Assembly (NCBI GenBank): GCA_023251195.1
Contig: JAHEZG010000290.1
Location: forward strand, 1 to 5,026
Source of the DNA: Chitinophagaceae bacterium
Lineage (GTDB): Bacteria > Bacteroidota > Bacteroidia > Chitinophagales > UBA10324
DNA: 5,026 nucleotides
Direction: 5' to 3'
This document shows positions 1 to 5,026 of the stretch, piece after piece. The first letter of the stretch is position 1. Each line of letters begins with the position of its first letter. A program made the translations under genes and the position numbers. The notes under the pieces were generated by a model. The model was not told the origin of the DNA and did no database searches. It was given only the letters and a program-made list of their open reading frames with translations.

Positions 1-7
1 TCATTTG

Positions 8-38
8 TTTGAATTTGAATGGTGTTTAATTATTCAAA
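8..38. repeat. Direct and inverted copies of TTTGAAT
   Basis: TTTGAAT occurs at 8-14 and 14-20 (six-base period, sharing one base), and its exact reverse complement ATTCAAA is at 32-38, giving a possible seven-pair stem with an 11-base loop. It sits just upstream of the possible minus-strand ATG at 4-2. No T-run follows, so it is not a typical terminator. Confidence 0.3.
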
Positions 39-120
39 CCCTCCTAACGAACTGATTCTAAAAAAGATTTGGGATTGATTAAATGATGGATATTTTAAAT
101 TAAACGGATATAATTTCTGT

Positions 121-135
121 TTATCAAATTGATAA
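121..135. repeat. Perfect 7-base inverted repeat with one-base centre
   Basis: TTATCAA, A, TTGATAA lies 30 bases past the stop codon of the T9SS gene. The arms are perfect but pure A/T except for one C/G pair. As RNA the hairpin would be weak; as DNA it resembles a site for a dimeric regulator. No function can be assigned, and chance is plausible in sequence this AT-rich. Confidence 0.35.
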
Positions 136-164
136 CTTTAAATCATAAAGCAAAATATTTGATT

Positions 165-1214
165 CTATTCTTTCACAAATTTGCTGACAAAGGAATCCTG
201 ATTGTTAAATATTTTTATAAAATAAATTCCGGAAGGCAACATTGAAACATCAATTTTATATTCCCCTTCATTTAATTTCAATAAATATTTTTTTGATGAT
301 TGTATATCACTGATGATACAATCAGATTTTTGATTCAACGAATAATTAAAATTTAAAATTTCTGAAACAGGATTCGGAAAGAATTCGTTTTGTGTAGAAT
401 TATTTTCAAATGTTTTTGCCGACATAAAATCGCAAATCGAAATTGGAACACAGATAGAATCCAAACACGAAGAGGAATCATTGATTGCAATACATACATC
501 ACTTGAAAAACCTGAAATTAAATAGGTAGTAGTATCAGAATTTGAAAATATTCCATTGTCATCGCTCCATAAAACGGAAGCGGAAGAAGGATCTGAAGTA
601 TTAAATAAATGCAAAGGTTGAGGACCAACAAAAAAACCGGTTGCAGAAAAAGATGCTGAACAATTCGGATGGTAAAGCAATGAAGAAAGAGAAAAGAAAT
701 CCTTTATTGATGAATCTAAAACTTCACCAAATATTTGAATAATACCATTTGAAAAAATATTTCCTCCGGTGGAATCTGTTTTTATTGACCATGAAAAAGT
801 CCATGCATTGCTTCCGTTTCCGAAATCACCATAATCATTGCCCGGGTTACCATCAAGAAATCCAAATGAATCATATCTGTCATAAACAAAACAGTTGCTG
901 TAATTTGTACAATTATTAATCAAGTAAACATTATTATAAAACACCCATGAACCACCACCATCAATAGAAAAAGCTTGTGAAACTGATTGGATTGAACTTG
1001 AATCCCAATCTGCTCCAAATTTTGGGATAACAGCTTCGAGGGAAAAGTCAGAACAATAATTAAGGATAGAAAAAGTAAAAGTTACGATTGTATTTGCTGG
1101 AAATCCCAATGAATCGGCAACTGGATTGGTGGTGAGTAAGACTGAACTTGCACACTGTGAGAATACAGATTTTGTAAAGCATAAAATCAAAATTGAAAAG
1201 AATATTTTTTTCAT
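165..1214 (-). CDS. T9SS-exported surface protein with type A C-terminal sorting domain (function of the passenger unknown)
   Basis: Secreted or cell-surface protein of 349 residues. I start it at the ATG at 1214 because a textbook signal peptide follows at once: MKK, a hydrophobic core IFFSILILCF, then a small-residue site SVFS before Gln20, a common mature N-terminus in T9SS cargo. A longer reading from a GTG at 1250 would bury this signal and overlap kdsA by 14 bases. The passenger (about 21-260) is rich in Ser, Asn, Asp and aromatics and has ten cysteines outside the signal peptide. About residues 197-260 end in a pattern like the Cys-rich strand of Bacteroidota PKD-like domains (VCIAINDSSSCLDSICVPI). 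The last 72 or so residues are the sorting domain: FFPNPVSEILNF (278-289), then ISD, LPSGIYFIKI (326-335) and a basic end KFVKE. By family knowledge the sorting domain is removed after outer-membrane passage and the protein is anchored to LPS. The gene follows kdsA by 22 bases, so it is probably cotranscribed. No enzyme motif is visible; an adhesin or structural role is only a guess. Confidence 0.85.
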   Translation of the reverse strand: MKKIFFSILILCFTKSVFSQCASSVLLTTNPVADSLGFPANTIVTFTFSILNYCSDFSLEAVIPKFGADWDSSSIQSVSQAFSIDGGGSWVFYNNVYLINNCTNYSNCFVYDRYDSFGFLDGNPGNDYGDFGNGSNAWTFSWSIKTDSTGGNIFSNGIIQIFGEVLDSSIKDFFSLSSLLYHPNCSASFSATGFFVGPQPLHLFNTSDPSSASVLWSDDNGIFSNSDTTTYLISGFSSDVCIAINDSSSCLDSICVPISICDFMSAKTFENNSTQNEFFPNPVSEILNFNYSLNQKSDCIISDIQSSKKYLLKLNEGEYKIDVSMLPSGIYFIKIFNNQDSFVSKFVKE

Positions 1215-1236
1215 TATTAAAAAATTGAAATCGAAG

Positions 1237-2049
1237 TTAAGCAATCGCACTTCTGATCCTCAATAATTTTTCAAGTAGCGGTTCAATCATATCCAGCTTC
1301 AACATATTGGTTCCATCTGATTTTGCAACAGGAGGATTCGGATGGGTTTCAATAAACAAACCATCAACACCAACCGCAACTCCTGCTTTCGATATGGTTT
1401 CAATAAACTCAGGTTTGCCTCCGGTAACACCTGATGCATTGTTTGGTTGCTGAACAGAATGTGTGCAATCAAGCACAACAGGAACATTCAATTTTTGCAT
1501 TTCAATTATGTTGCGATAGTCAACCACCAGATCAGAATAGCCGAATGAATTTCCGCGCTCTGTTAAAAAAACATTTTTATTTCCTGCTTCCATGCATTTA
1601 TCTATTGCATGTTTCATGGAAGCGGCTGAAAGAAATTGTCCTTTTTTAATGTTTACTGCTTTACCTGTTTTAGCAGCAGCAATAATCAAATCAGTCTGAC
1701 GACAGAGAAATGCTGGTATCTGCAACACATCCACAAACTCAGCAGCCATAGCCGCTTCGTGCGATTCATGAATATCTGTAACGATTGGCAATTGCAACTG
1801 CTCGCGAACTTTGCCAAGAATTTTTAAAGCTGCTTCATCACCAATTCCGGTGAAGGAACTTGCTGATGAACGATTTGCTTTTCGGTACGATGATTTAAAA
1901 ATGAATGGAATTTTTAATCGCTCACAAATTTCTTTCAGCATCGTTGCCGTTTGAAAAATCATTTCTTCATTCTCAACCACACAAGGCCCTGCCATAAGAA
2001 AAAAATTATTTGAATCGATATTTTTAAGAAGGGGAATTTGTGGAAGCAT
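1237..2049 (-). CDS. kdsA: 3-deoxy-8-phosphooctulonate (Kdo-8-P) synthase, metal-dependent type
   Basis: Cytosolic enzyme that condenses phosphoenolpyruvate with arabinose 5-phosphate to give Kdo 8-phosphate, the committed step to Kdo of the LPS inner core. It is a TIM-barrel aldolase of the DAHP/Kdo8P synthase family; 270 residues is normal. Family motifs appear in order: AGPCVVEN (20-27), FKSSYRKANRSS (51-62), TDIHE (91-95), QIPAFLCRQTDL (110-121), NIKKGQF (133-139), TERGNSFGY (163-171), CTHSVQQP (195-202), LFIETHPNP (231-239) and KSDGTN (243-248). Cys23, His197, Glu234 and Asp245 align by motif with the metal ligands Cys11, His185, Glu222 and Asp233 of the Aquifex enzyme. The E. coli type has Asn at the cysteine position (GGMNVLES). 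I therefore infer a divalent-metal-dependent enzyme. The start at 2049 leaves about 18 residues before AGPC, slightly longer than in Aquifex; no competing downstream Met precedes the core except Met19. It lies 42 bases after the hydrolase gene and 22 before the T9SS cargo gene, all on the same strand. Confidence 0.97.
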   Translation of the reverse strand: MLPQIPLLKNIDSNNFFLMAGPCVVENEEMIFQTATMLKEICERLKIPFIFKSSYRKANRSSASSFTGIGDEAALKILGKVREQLQLPIVTDIHESHEAAMAAEFVDVLQIPAFLCRQTDLIIAAAKTGKAVNIKKGQFLSAASMKHAIDKCMEAGNKNVFLTERGNSFGYSDLVVDYRNIIEMQKLNVPVVLDCTHSVQQPNNASGVTGGKPEFIETISKAGVAVGVDGLFIETHPNPPVAKSDGTNMLKLDMIEPLLEKLLRIRSAIA

Positions 2050-2054
2050 GAGTT

Positions 2055-2089
2055 GAAATCAAAAATTAAAAATCAAAGATTAAAAAATA
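2055..2089. repeat. Imperfect tandem repeat, unit 7 bases, between the hydrolase gene and kdsA
   Basis: Five consecutive heptads on the plus strand: GAAATCA (2055), AAAATTA (2062), AAAATCA (2069), AAGATTA (2076), AAAAATA (2083). They fill most of the 42-base gap. In the minus-strand transcript this becomes a U-rich leader just before kdsA. The sequence is low in complexity, so the periodicity could in part reflect A/T richness, but the T at the fifth or sixth place recurs in register. Confidence 0.55.
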
Positions 2090-2091
2090 AA

Positions 2092-2769
2092 TCACATTGC
2101 TATCGTTTCACCGATTTTCATCAGTAAAAGTTCTATTCCGTTTCGCTCAAATTCTTCCGTCGCTTTTTCATGATCAATTTTTATTGGTGGGAAAGTATCG
2201 AAATGCATTCCAATCACTTTATTGCACTGAATAAATTCAGCACAGGTTGCAGCATCAAAATAATCCATGGTGAAATTGCTTCCTATTGGCAGCAACGCAA
2301 AATCCAGTTTGTAGCGCACGCCGATTAATTTCATATCCATTGTTAAAGCAGTATCGCCCGCGAAATAAAAATTTCCTTCTTTCGATTCAACAATAAATCC
2401 ACCTGGATTTCCTCCATAAGTTCCATCAGGAAAATGACTGCTGTGCAACGCAACCACATAAGTTACTTTCCCAAAATCAAATTGCCAGCTTCCTCCGAAA
2501 TTCATTCCGTGTCCCGACAATCCTTTTTTATCGTAGTAAGAAGTTATCTCGTAGTTCGAAATAATTTTTGCTTTGGTTCTATTAGCAATCACATCCACCT
2601 CACCAACATGATCGCCATGTGCATGAGAAATTAAAATGTAATCAGCCTGAATTTTTTCGATCTCAATATTTTTTGCCAGAGAATTGCCAGTAATGAATGG
2701 ATCGAAGAGTAAATGTTTTCCATTCACTTCCACACCAAAACAAGAATGACCGTAGTATGTTAAGTTCAT
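2092..2769 (-). CDS. UPF0173-type metal-dependent hydrolase, metallo-beta-lactamase fold
   Basis: Cytosolic protein of 225 residues, the usual size for the short single-domain metallo-beta-lactamase-fold family known as UPF0173 (YtkL-like). The start MNLTYYGHSCFGVEV, with His8, is the typical N-terminal strand pair. LLFDPFITGN (20-29) is followed by the metal-binding loop LISHAHGDHVGE (46-57), giving His49, His51, Asp53 and His54. Further candidate ligands are His109 in ALHSSH, Asp139 in FAGDTAL and His189 in GMHFDTFPP, so both metal sites look complete. There is no signal peptide or membrane segment. The substrate is not known for most of the family, so I assign only the hydrolase fold. The next gene, kdsA, starts 42 bases downstream on the same strand, and rarA ends 154 bases upstream. 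Neither neighbour points to a substrate. Confidence 0.92.
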   Translation of the reverse strand: MNLTYYGHSCFGVEVNGKHLLFDPFITGNSLAKNIEIEKIQADYILISHAHGDHVGEVDVIANRTKAKIISNYEITSYYDKKGLSGHGMNFGGSWQFDFGKVTYVVALHSSHFPDGTYGGNPGGFIVESKEGNFYFAGDTALTMDMKLIGVRYKLDFALLPIGSNFTMDYFDAATCAEFIQCNKVIGMHFDTFPPIKIDHEKATEEFERNGIELLLMKIGETIAM

Positions 2770-2790
2770 TATTTTATTTGTTAAGTATTT

Positions 2791-2825
2791 AGTTTCGGGT
2801 TTCGAGTTTGAAGTTTTGGGTTAGC
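2791..2825. repeat. Imperfect tandem repeat, unit 7 bases, upstream of the hydrolase gene
   Basis: Five heptads on the plus strand: AGTTTCG (2791), GGTTTCG (2798), AGTTTGA (2805), AGTTTTG (2812), GGTTAGC (2819). The consensus is RGTTTCG, with the last copy the most decayed. On the minus strand it lies 22-56 bases upstream of the hydrolase start, so it would be in its leader or promoter region. Its sequence differs entirely from the other two tracts, but the unit length matches that at 2055-2089. Confidence 0.65.
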
Positions 2826-2875
2826 AACAATTGTATTTACTCATTATTTTCTTTTTGATTTTATTCGTATTCGTG

Positions 2876-2888
2876 AATGCTTCGCATT
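2876..2888 (-). other. Short stable hairpin with GAA loop downstream of rarA
   Basis: On the minus strand AATGC, GAA, GCATT form a five-base-pair stem with a three-base loop. Its centre is GCGAAGC (2885-2879), a heptamer known from biophysical work as an unusually stable DNA mini-hairpin. It lies 36-48 bases past the rarA stop. No T-run follows on either strand, so it is not a standard intrinsic terminator; it might protect a 3' end or be chance. Confidence 0.35.
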
Positions 2889-2892
2889 TCAT

Positions 2893-2924
2893 CACCAAAT
2901 TATCAAATCATCAAATTACCAAAT
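2893..2924. repeat. Imperfect tandem repeat, unit 8 bases, ending at the rarA stop codon
   Basis: Four octads on the plus strand: CACCAAAT (2893), TATCAAAT (2901), CATCAAAT (2909), TACCAAAT (2917). The consensus is YAYCAAAT, and the only variation is C/T at the first and third places. The last T (2924) is also the final base of the rarA stop codon TGA (minus strand, 2926-2924). The tract would form the start of the rarA 3' untranslated region. Confidence 0.7.
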
Positions 2925-4189
2925 CAGTATCCATATTTCTCTTTCCAGTTTCGTTTCAACAGTTCTCGCATTTCATTTTCTCTTGCATTATTTCCGGGTT
3001 CAAAAAATTTTGTTCCGTGAATTTGTTCAGGCATGTATTCGAGATTCACAAAATTACCTGGATGCGAATGTGCGTAATCATAATCCTTTCCATAATTCAA
3101 TTCCTTCATCAGTTTGGTCGGAGCATTTCGTAAATGTAAAGGGACAGAAAGATCACCTGTTTTTCTTACTAAAGAAAGCGCATCTTCAATTGCCATGTAG
3201 GAGGCATTGCTTTTCGGAGAACATGCGAGATAGACCACAGTTTGCGAAAGAATAATTCTGCATTCAGGATAACCAATGGAATTCACTGCCTGAAAACAAG
3301 AGTTCGCCAACACCAATGCAGTTGGGTTTGCATTGCCAATATCCTCACTTGCAAGAATCAGCATTCGTCGTGCAATGAACAGCGGGTCTTCGCCTCCTTC
3401 AATCATTCTTGCTAAATAATATACCGCAGCATTCGGGTCGGAGCCGCGCATGGATTTTATGAAAGCAGAAATAATATCATAGTGTTGTTCGCCGCTCTTA
3501 TCATACAACGCCATTTTTTTGTTCAGTGATTTTGTCACTGAATCATTGGTAATAATTATTTCCTTTTCATCAGAAGTGTTAACCACCAACTCAAAAAGAT
3601 TCAACAATTTTCTTGCATCACCACCTGAAAACCGCAGCAATGCTTCTTCTTCTTTTATGGTAATATTTTTTTCTCTCAGCCATTCATCTTTCTTCATTGC
3701 ATAATCAAGCAATTGCAATAAATCTTTTTTCTCCAATGATTGCAATACAAAAACCTGGCACCGCGAAAGCAAAGCAGAGATAACTTCGAACGAAGGATCT
3801 TCAGTAGTAGCTCCAATTAATGTGATGATTCCCTTCTCGACCGCACCTAATAAGGAATCCTGTTGAGATTTGCTGAAGCGATGAATTTCATCAATGAATA
3901 AAATTGCTTTTCCTTTCTGTTTCGCCTGCTCAATAACTTCACGAATATCTTTTACTCCGGAATTGATTGCACTCAATGAAAAAAACGGTAGGGCCGTTTG
4001 TTCAGCTATCATTTGCGCCAGAGTTGTTTTGCCAACTCCCGGCGGTCCCCAGAAAATCATGGATGGAATCACACCTTTCTCAATGAGAGTGCGCAATGGT
4101 TTTCCTTCACCGGCAAGATGTTCCTGACCAACTAATTCATTCCATGTTCGAGGCCGAACTCTTTCAGCAAGCGGAATCATTGTATCCAT
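2924..4189 (-). CDS. rarA: Replication-associated recombination protein A (RarA/MgsA), AAA+ ATPase
   Basis: Cytosolic DNA-dependent ATPase related to clamp loaders and eukaryotic WRNIP1; family members act at stalled or collapsed replication forks. The protein has 421 residues, close to the usual size of about 425-450. The N-terminal AAA+ module shows Walker A GPPGVGKTT (48-56), Walker B ILFIDEIHRF (96-105), sensor 1 GATTEDPSF (126-134), a likely arginine finger Arg143 in LLSRCQ, and sensor 2 SGGDARKLLN (188-197). The C-terminal oligomerisation part is highly recognisable: EQHYDIISAFIKSMRGSDP (234-252), ARRMLILASEDIGNANP (273-289), YLACSPKSNASY (320-331) and PLHLRNAPTKLMKELNYG (350-367). All catalytic positions are intact. 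The ATG at 4189 is one choice; an ATG three codons on (4180, MIPLAER) is equally compatible with the family's N-terminus. Its stop codon begins inside an eight-base repeat tract, and its start faces pyrD across 34 bases. Confidence 0.97.
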   Translation of the reverse strand: MDTMIPLAERVRPRTWNELVGQEHLAGEGKPLRTLIEKGVIPSMIFWGPPGVGKTTLAQMIAEQTALPFFSLSAINSGVKDIREVIEQAKQKGKAILFIDEIHRFSKSQQDSLLGAVEKGIITLIGATTEDPSFEVISALLSRCQVFVLQSLEKKDLLQLLDYAMKKDEWLREKNITIKEEEALLRFSGGDARKLLNLFELVVNTSDEKEIIITNDSVTKSLNKKMALYDKSGEQHYDIISAFIKSMRGSDPNAAVYYLARMIEGGEDPLFIARRMLILASEDIGNANPTALVLANSCFQAVNSIGYPECRIILSQTVVYLACSPKSNASYMAIEDALSLVRKTGDLSVPLHLRNAPTKLMKELNYGKDYDYAHSHPGNFVNLEYMPEQIHGTKFFEPGNNARENEMRELLKRNWKEKYGY

Positions 4190-4210
4190 AACCGCAAAGT
4201 AATTATTTTG
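4179..4210 (+). promoter_or_regulatory. pyrD: Candidate pyrD promoter, Bacteroidota type
   Basis: ATTG at 4179-4182 (consensus TTTG near -33) is followed after 20 bases by TTATTTTG at 4203-4210 (consensus TAnnTTTG near -7). Spacing is right, and each element has one mismatch. Initiation would fall near 4216, leaving a very short leader of about 8 bases before the ATG. The -33 element lies inside the first codons of rarA. On the minus strand I see a -7-like box for rarA (4202-4195) but no matching -33 element at the proper distance. Confidence 0.3.
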
Positions 4211-4212
4211 CG
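4193..4212. promoter_or_regulatory. 20-base near-perfect palindrome between divergent rarA and pyrD
   Basis: CGCAAAGTAATTATTTTGCG pairs with its own complement at 9 of 10 positions; only the G/T pair at 4199 and 4206 breaks symmetry. It fills most of the 34-base spacer between the rarA and pyrD start codons. Each arm reads outward as TTAnTTTG (TTATTTTG on plus, TTACTTTG on minus), one base off the Bacteroidota -7 consensus TAnnTTTG. It could be a symmetric bidirectional promoter core or an operator for a dimeric regulator. The palindrome is directly visible; its function is inferred. Confidence 0.5.
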
Positions 4213-4223
4213 AGCCAATATTT

Positions 4224-5026
4224 ATGATTTACAAAACTTTTATTAAGCCATTACTTTTTAATCTTTCTCCGGAAGCTGCACACCATTTTACAACAGTGAT
4301 GATGCGACAAGCGCCAGTCAGATGGTCGCTGGAAAAAATATGTGCTTACCACCATCCTTCATTGGAGAAAGTAGTGATGGGATTAAAATTTCCAAATCCT
4401 GTTGGGCTTGCCGCGGGTTTCGATAAGAATGGATTTTACATAAGAGAAATGCAGGCACTTTGTTTTGGTTTTGTAGAAATAGGAACTGTTACACCACTAC
4501 CTCAACCAGGAAATGAAAAGCCAAGACTATTTCGTTTGCCAAAAGATGAAGCACTCATCAACCGGATGGGATTTAATAACTATGGTGTTGAAGTAGCATC
4601 AGCAAGAATTATAGCTTCACGAAAAATTATTGGTGAAAATATAACCAATGGCGCAGGCATGATTATCGGGGGCAACATCGGAAAAAATAAAATCACTCCG
4701 AATGAAAAAGCGGTGGACGATTACATCATTGGGTTCGAAAAATTATTTGATGCTGTTGATTATTTTGTTGTGAATGTAAGTTCACCAAACACACCAAACC
4801 TTCGTGAGTTACAAGAAGAAAAACCATTGCGTGAAATTTTATCTGAATTGCAGAAACGGAATTTTCAAAAGGAAAAACCTAAGCCATTGTTATTAAAAAT
4901 TGCACCTGATTTAAGTTTCGAACAAATTGATTTGATACTTCAGATATGTATTGATAATAAGTTGGCAGGAATTGTTGCAACCAATACAACCATATCACGA
5001 GATAGATTAAAAACTCCGGTAGAAAA
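4224..5026 (+). CDS. pyrD: Dihydroorotate dehydrogenase (quinone), class 2; 3' end cut by the window
   Basis: Catalyses the FMN-dependent oxidation of dihydroorotate to orotate, passing electrons to membrane quinone; the fourth step of de novo pyrimidine synthesis. There are 267 complete codons; class 2 enzymes run to about 335-350, so roughly the last 75-80 residues lie beyond the window. The N-terminus MIYKTFIKPLLFNLSPEAAHHFT matches the class 2 membrane-associating helices and sets the start at this ATG. Motifs in order are GLAAGFDKNG (61-70), IGTVTPLPQPGNEKPRLFRL (86-105), INRMGFNN (112-119), GGNIGKNK (149-156), NVSSPNTPNLR (184-194), LLKIAPDL (223-230) and ATNTTI (252-257). By motif alignment Ser187 is the class 2 catalytic base (Ser175 in E. 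coli), and Lys68, Asn113, Asn151, Asn184, Lys225 and Asn254 are FMN or substrate contacts. The class 2 call rests on the serine and the N-terminal extension. Transcribed away from rarA; no Shine-Dalgarno sequence is seen. Confidence 0.97.
   Translation, partial: MIYKTFIKPLLFNLSPEAAHHFTTVMMRQAPVRWSLEKICAYHHPSLEKVVMGLKFPNPVGLAAGFDKNGFYIREMQALCFGFVEIGTVTPLPQPGNEKPRLFRLPKDEALINRMGFNNYGVEVASARIIASRKIIGENITNGAGMIIGGNIGKNKITPNEKAVDDYIIGFEKLFDAVDYFVVNVSSPNTPNLRELQEEKPLREILSELQKRNFQKEKPKPLLLKIAPDLSFEQIDLILQICIDNKLAGIVATNTTISRDRLKTPVE

Larger units (their letters stand above)
1..164. other. Non-coding stretch after the T9SS gene; possible start of a leftward gene at its edge
   Basis: No complete gene is present. 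Plus-strand frames entering from the left close at 12, 29 and 55, giving at most 17 residues, so only the tail of a gene could be here. On the minus strand an ATG at 4-2, preceded by A-rich CAAACAA, could begin a gene running out of the window; nothing inside can confirm it. No hairpin followed by a T-run is seen downstream of the T9SS stop codon, so no terminator is called. Confidence 0.4.

Noticed and set aside
39..46. Minus-strand TAGGAGGG as a Shine-Dalgarno site
   Set aside because: The only following ATG (4-2) is about 35 bases away, too far, and Bacteroidota rarely rely on such sites.
1..164. Intrinsic terminator after the T9SS gene
   Set aside because: The two inverted repeats present are A/T-rich and neither is followed by a T-run on the minus strand.
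1215..1250. Longer start for the T9SS protein at a GTG (1250), adding 12 residues
   Set aside because: It would overlap kdsA by 14 bases and put a non-signal sequence ahead of a clear signal peptide that starts with its own ATG at 1214.
1434..1827. Open frames on the plus strand opposite kdsA
   Set aside because: They are antisense shadows with no domain-like sequence and lie fully within a strongly conserved gene.
2828..2835. Minus-strand TACAATTG as a -7 promoter box for the hydrolase gene
   Set aside because: It has one mismatch to TAnnTTTG, and no TTTG-like -33 element lies 19-21 bases upstream.
2893..2924. CRISPR-like array
   Set aside because: The units are eight bases with no spacers; this is a simple tandem tract.
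2831..3255. Plus-strand open frames over the rarA 3' end and the gap beside it
   Set aside because: One begins with a hydrophobic run that looks like a membrane segment, but this comes from T-rich intergenic DNA; the rest is antisense to conserved rarA motifs.
3519..4127. Plus-strand open frames opposite rarA
   Set aside because: Antisense to the Walker A, Walker B and sensor regions of rarA; no independent support.
1..5026. Defence island, mobile element, toxin-antitoxin pair, tRNA or other RNA gene
   Set aside because: No transposase, integrase, nuclease pair, terminal repeats or tRNA-like cloverleaf was recognised; the genes are housekeeping plus one surface protein.

Overview
The window looks like chromosomal DNA from a Bacteroidota bacterium. 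It is AT-rich. One secreted protein ends in a recognisable type IX secretion (T9SS) type A sorting domain, which is essentially restricted to that phylum. None of the five start codons has a convincing Shine-Dalgarno sequence; the A/T-rich upstream bases are normal for Bacteroidota. A kdsA gene indicates a Gram-negative envelope with Kdo-containing LPS. The genus cannot be named from the sequence.

Layout. Positions 1-164 hold no complete gene, only AT-rich sequence with two small inverted repeats. Four genes then run on the minus strand, in transcription order from right to left: rarA (AAA+ ATPase of stalled replication forks, 4189-2924), a UPF0173-type metallo-beta-lactamase-fold hydrolase (2769-2092), kdsA (Kdo-8-phosphate synthase, 2049-1237) and a T9SS-exported surface protein (1214-165). 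The gaps between them are 154, 42 and 22 bases. At the right, pyrD (class 2 dihydroorotate dehydrogenase) starts at 4224 on the plus strand and is cut by the window end. The rarA and pyrD starts are divergent and only 34 bases apart, and a 20-base near-perfect palindrome (4193-4212) fills most of that spacer.

How the genes relate. They are mostly housekeeping genes of unrelated pathways: fork repair, an uncharacterised hydrolase, LPS core synthesis and pyrimidine synthesis. The close spacing suggests that hydrolase, kdsA and the T9SS cargo gene share a transcript; whether rarA joins them across 154 bases is unclear. The one possible functional link is kdsA next to a T9SS cargo, because type A cargo is anchored to a special LPS at the cell surface; this is speculative.

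I found no defence system, mobile element, CRISPR array, RNA gene or obviously undescribed system. The most interesting non-genic signals are the symmetric rarA/pyrD spacer and three different imperfect tandem tracts (unit 7, 7 and 8 bases) in the gaps flanking the hydrolase gene.
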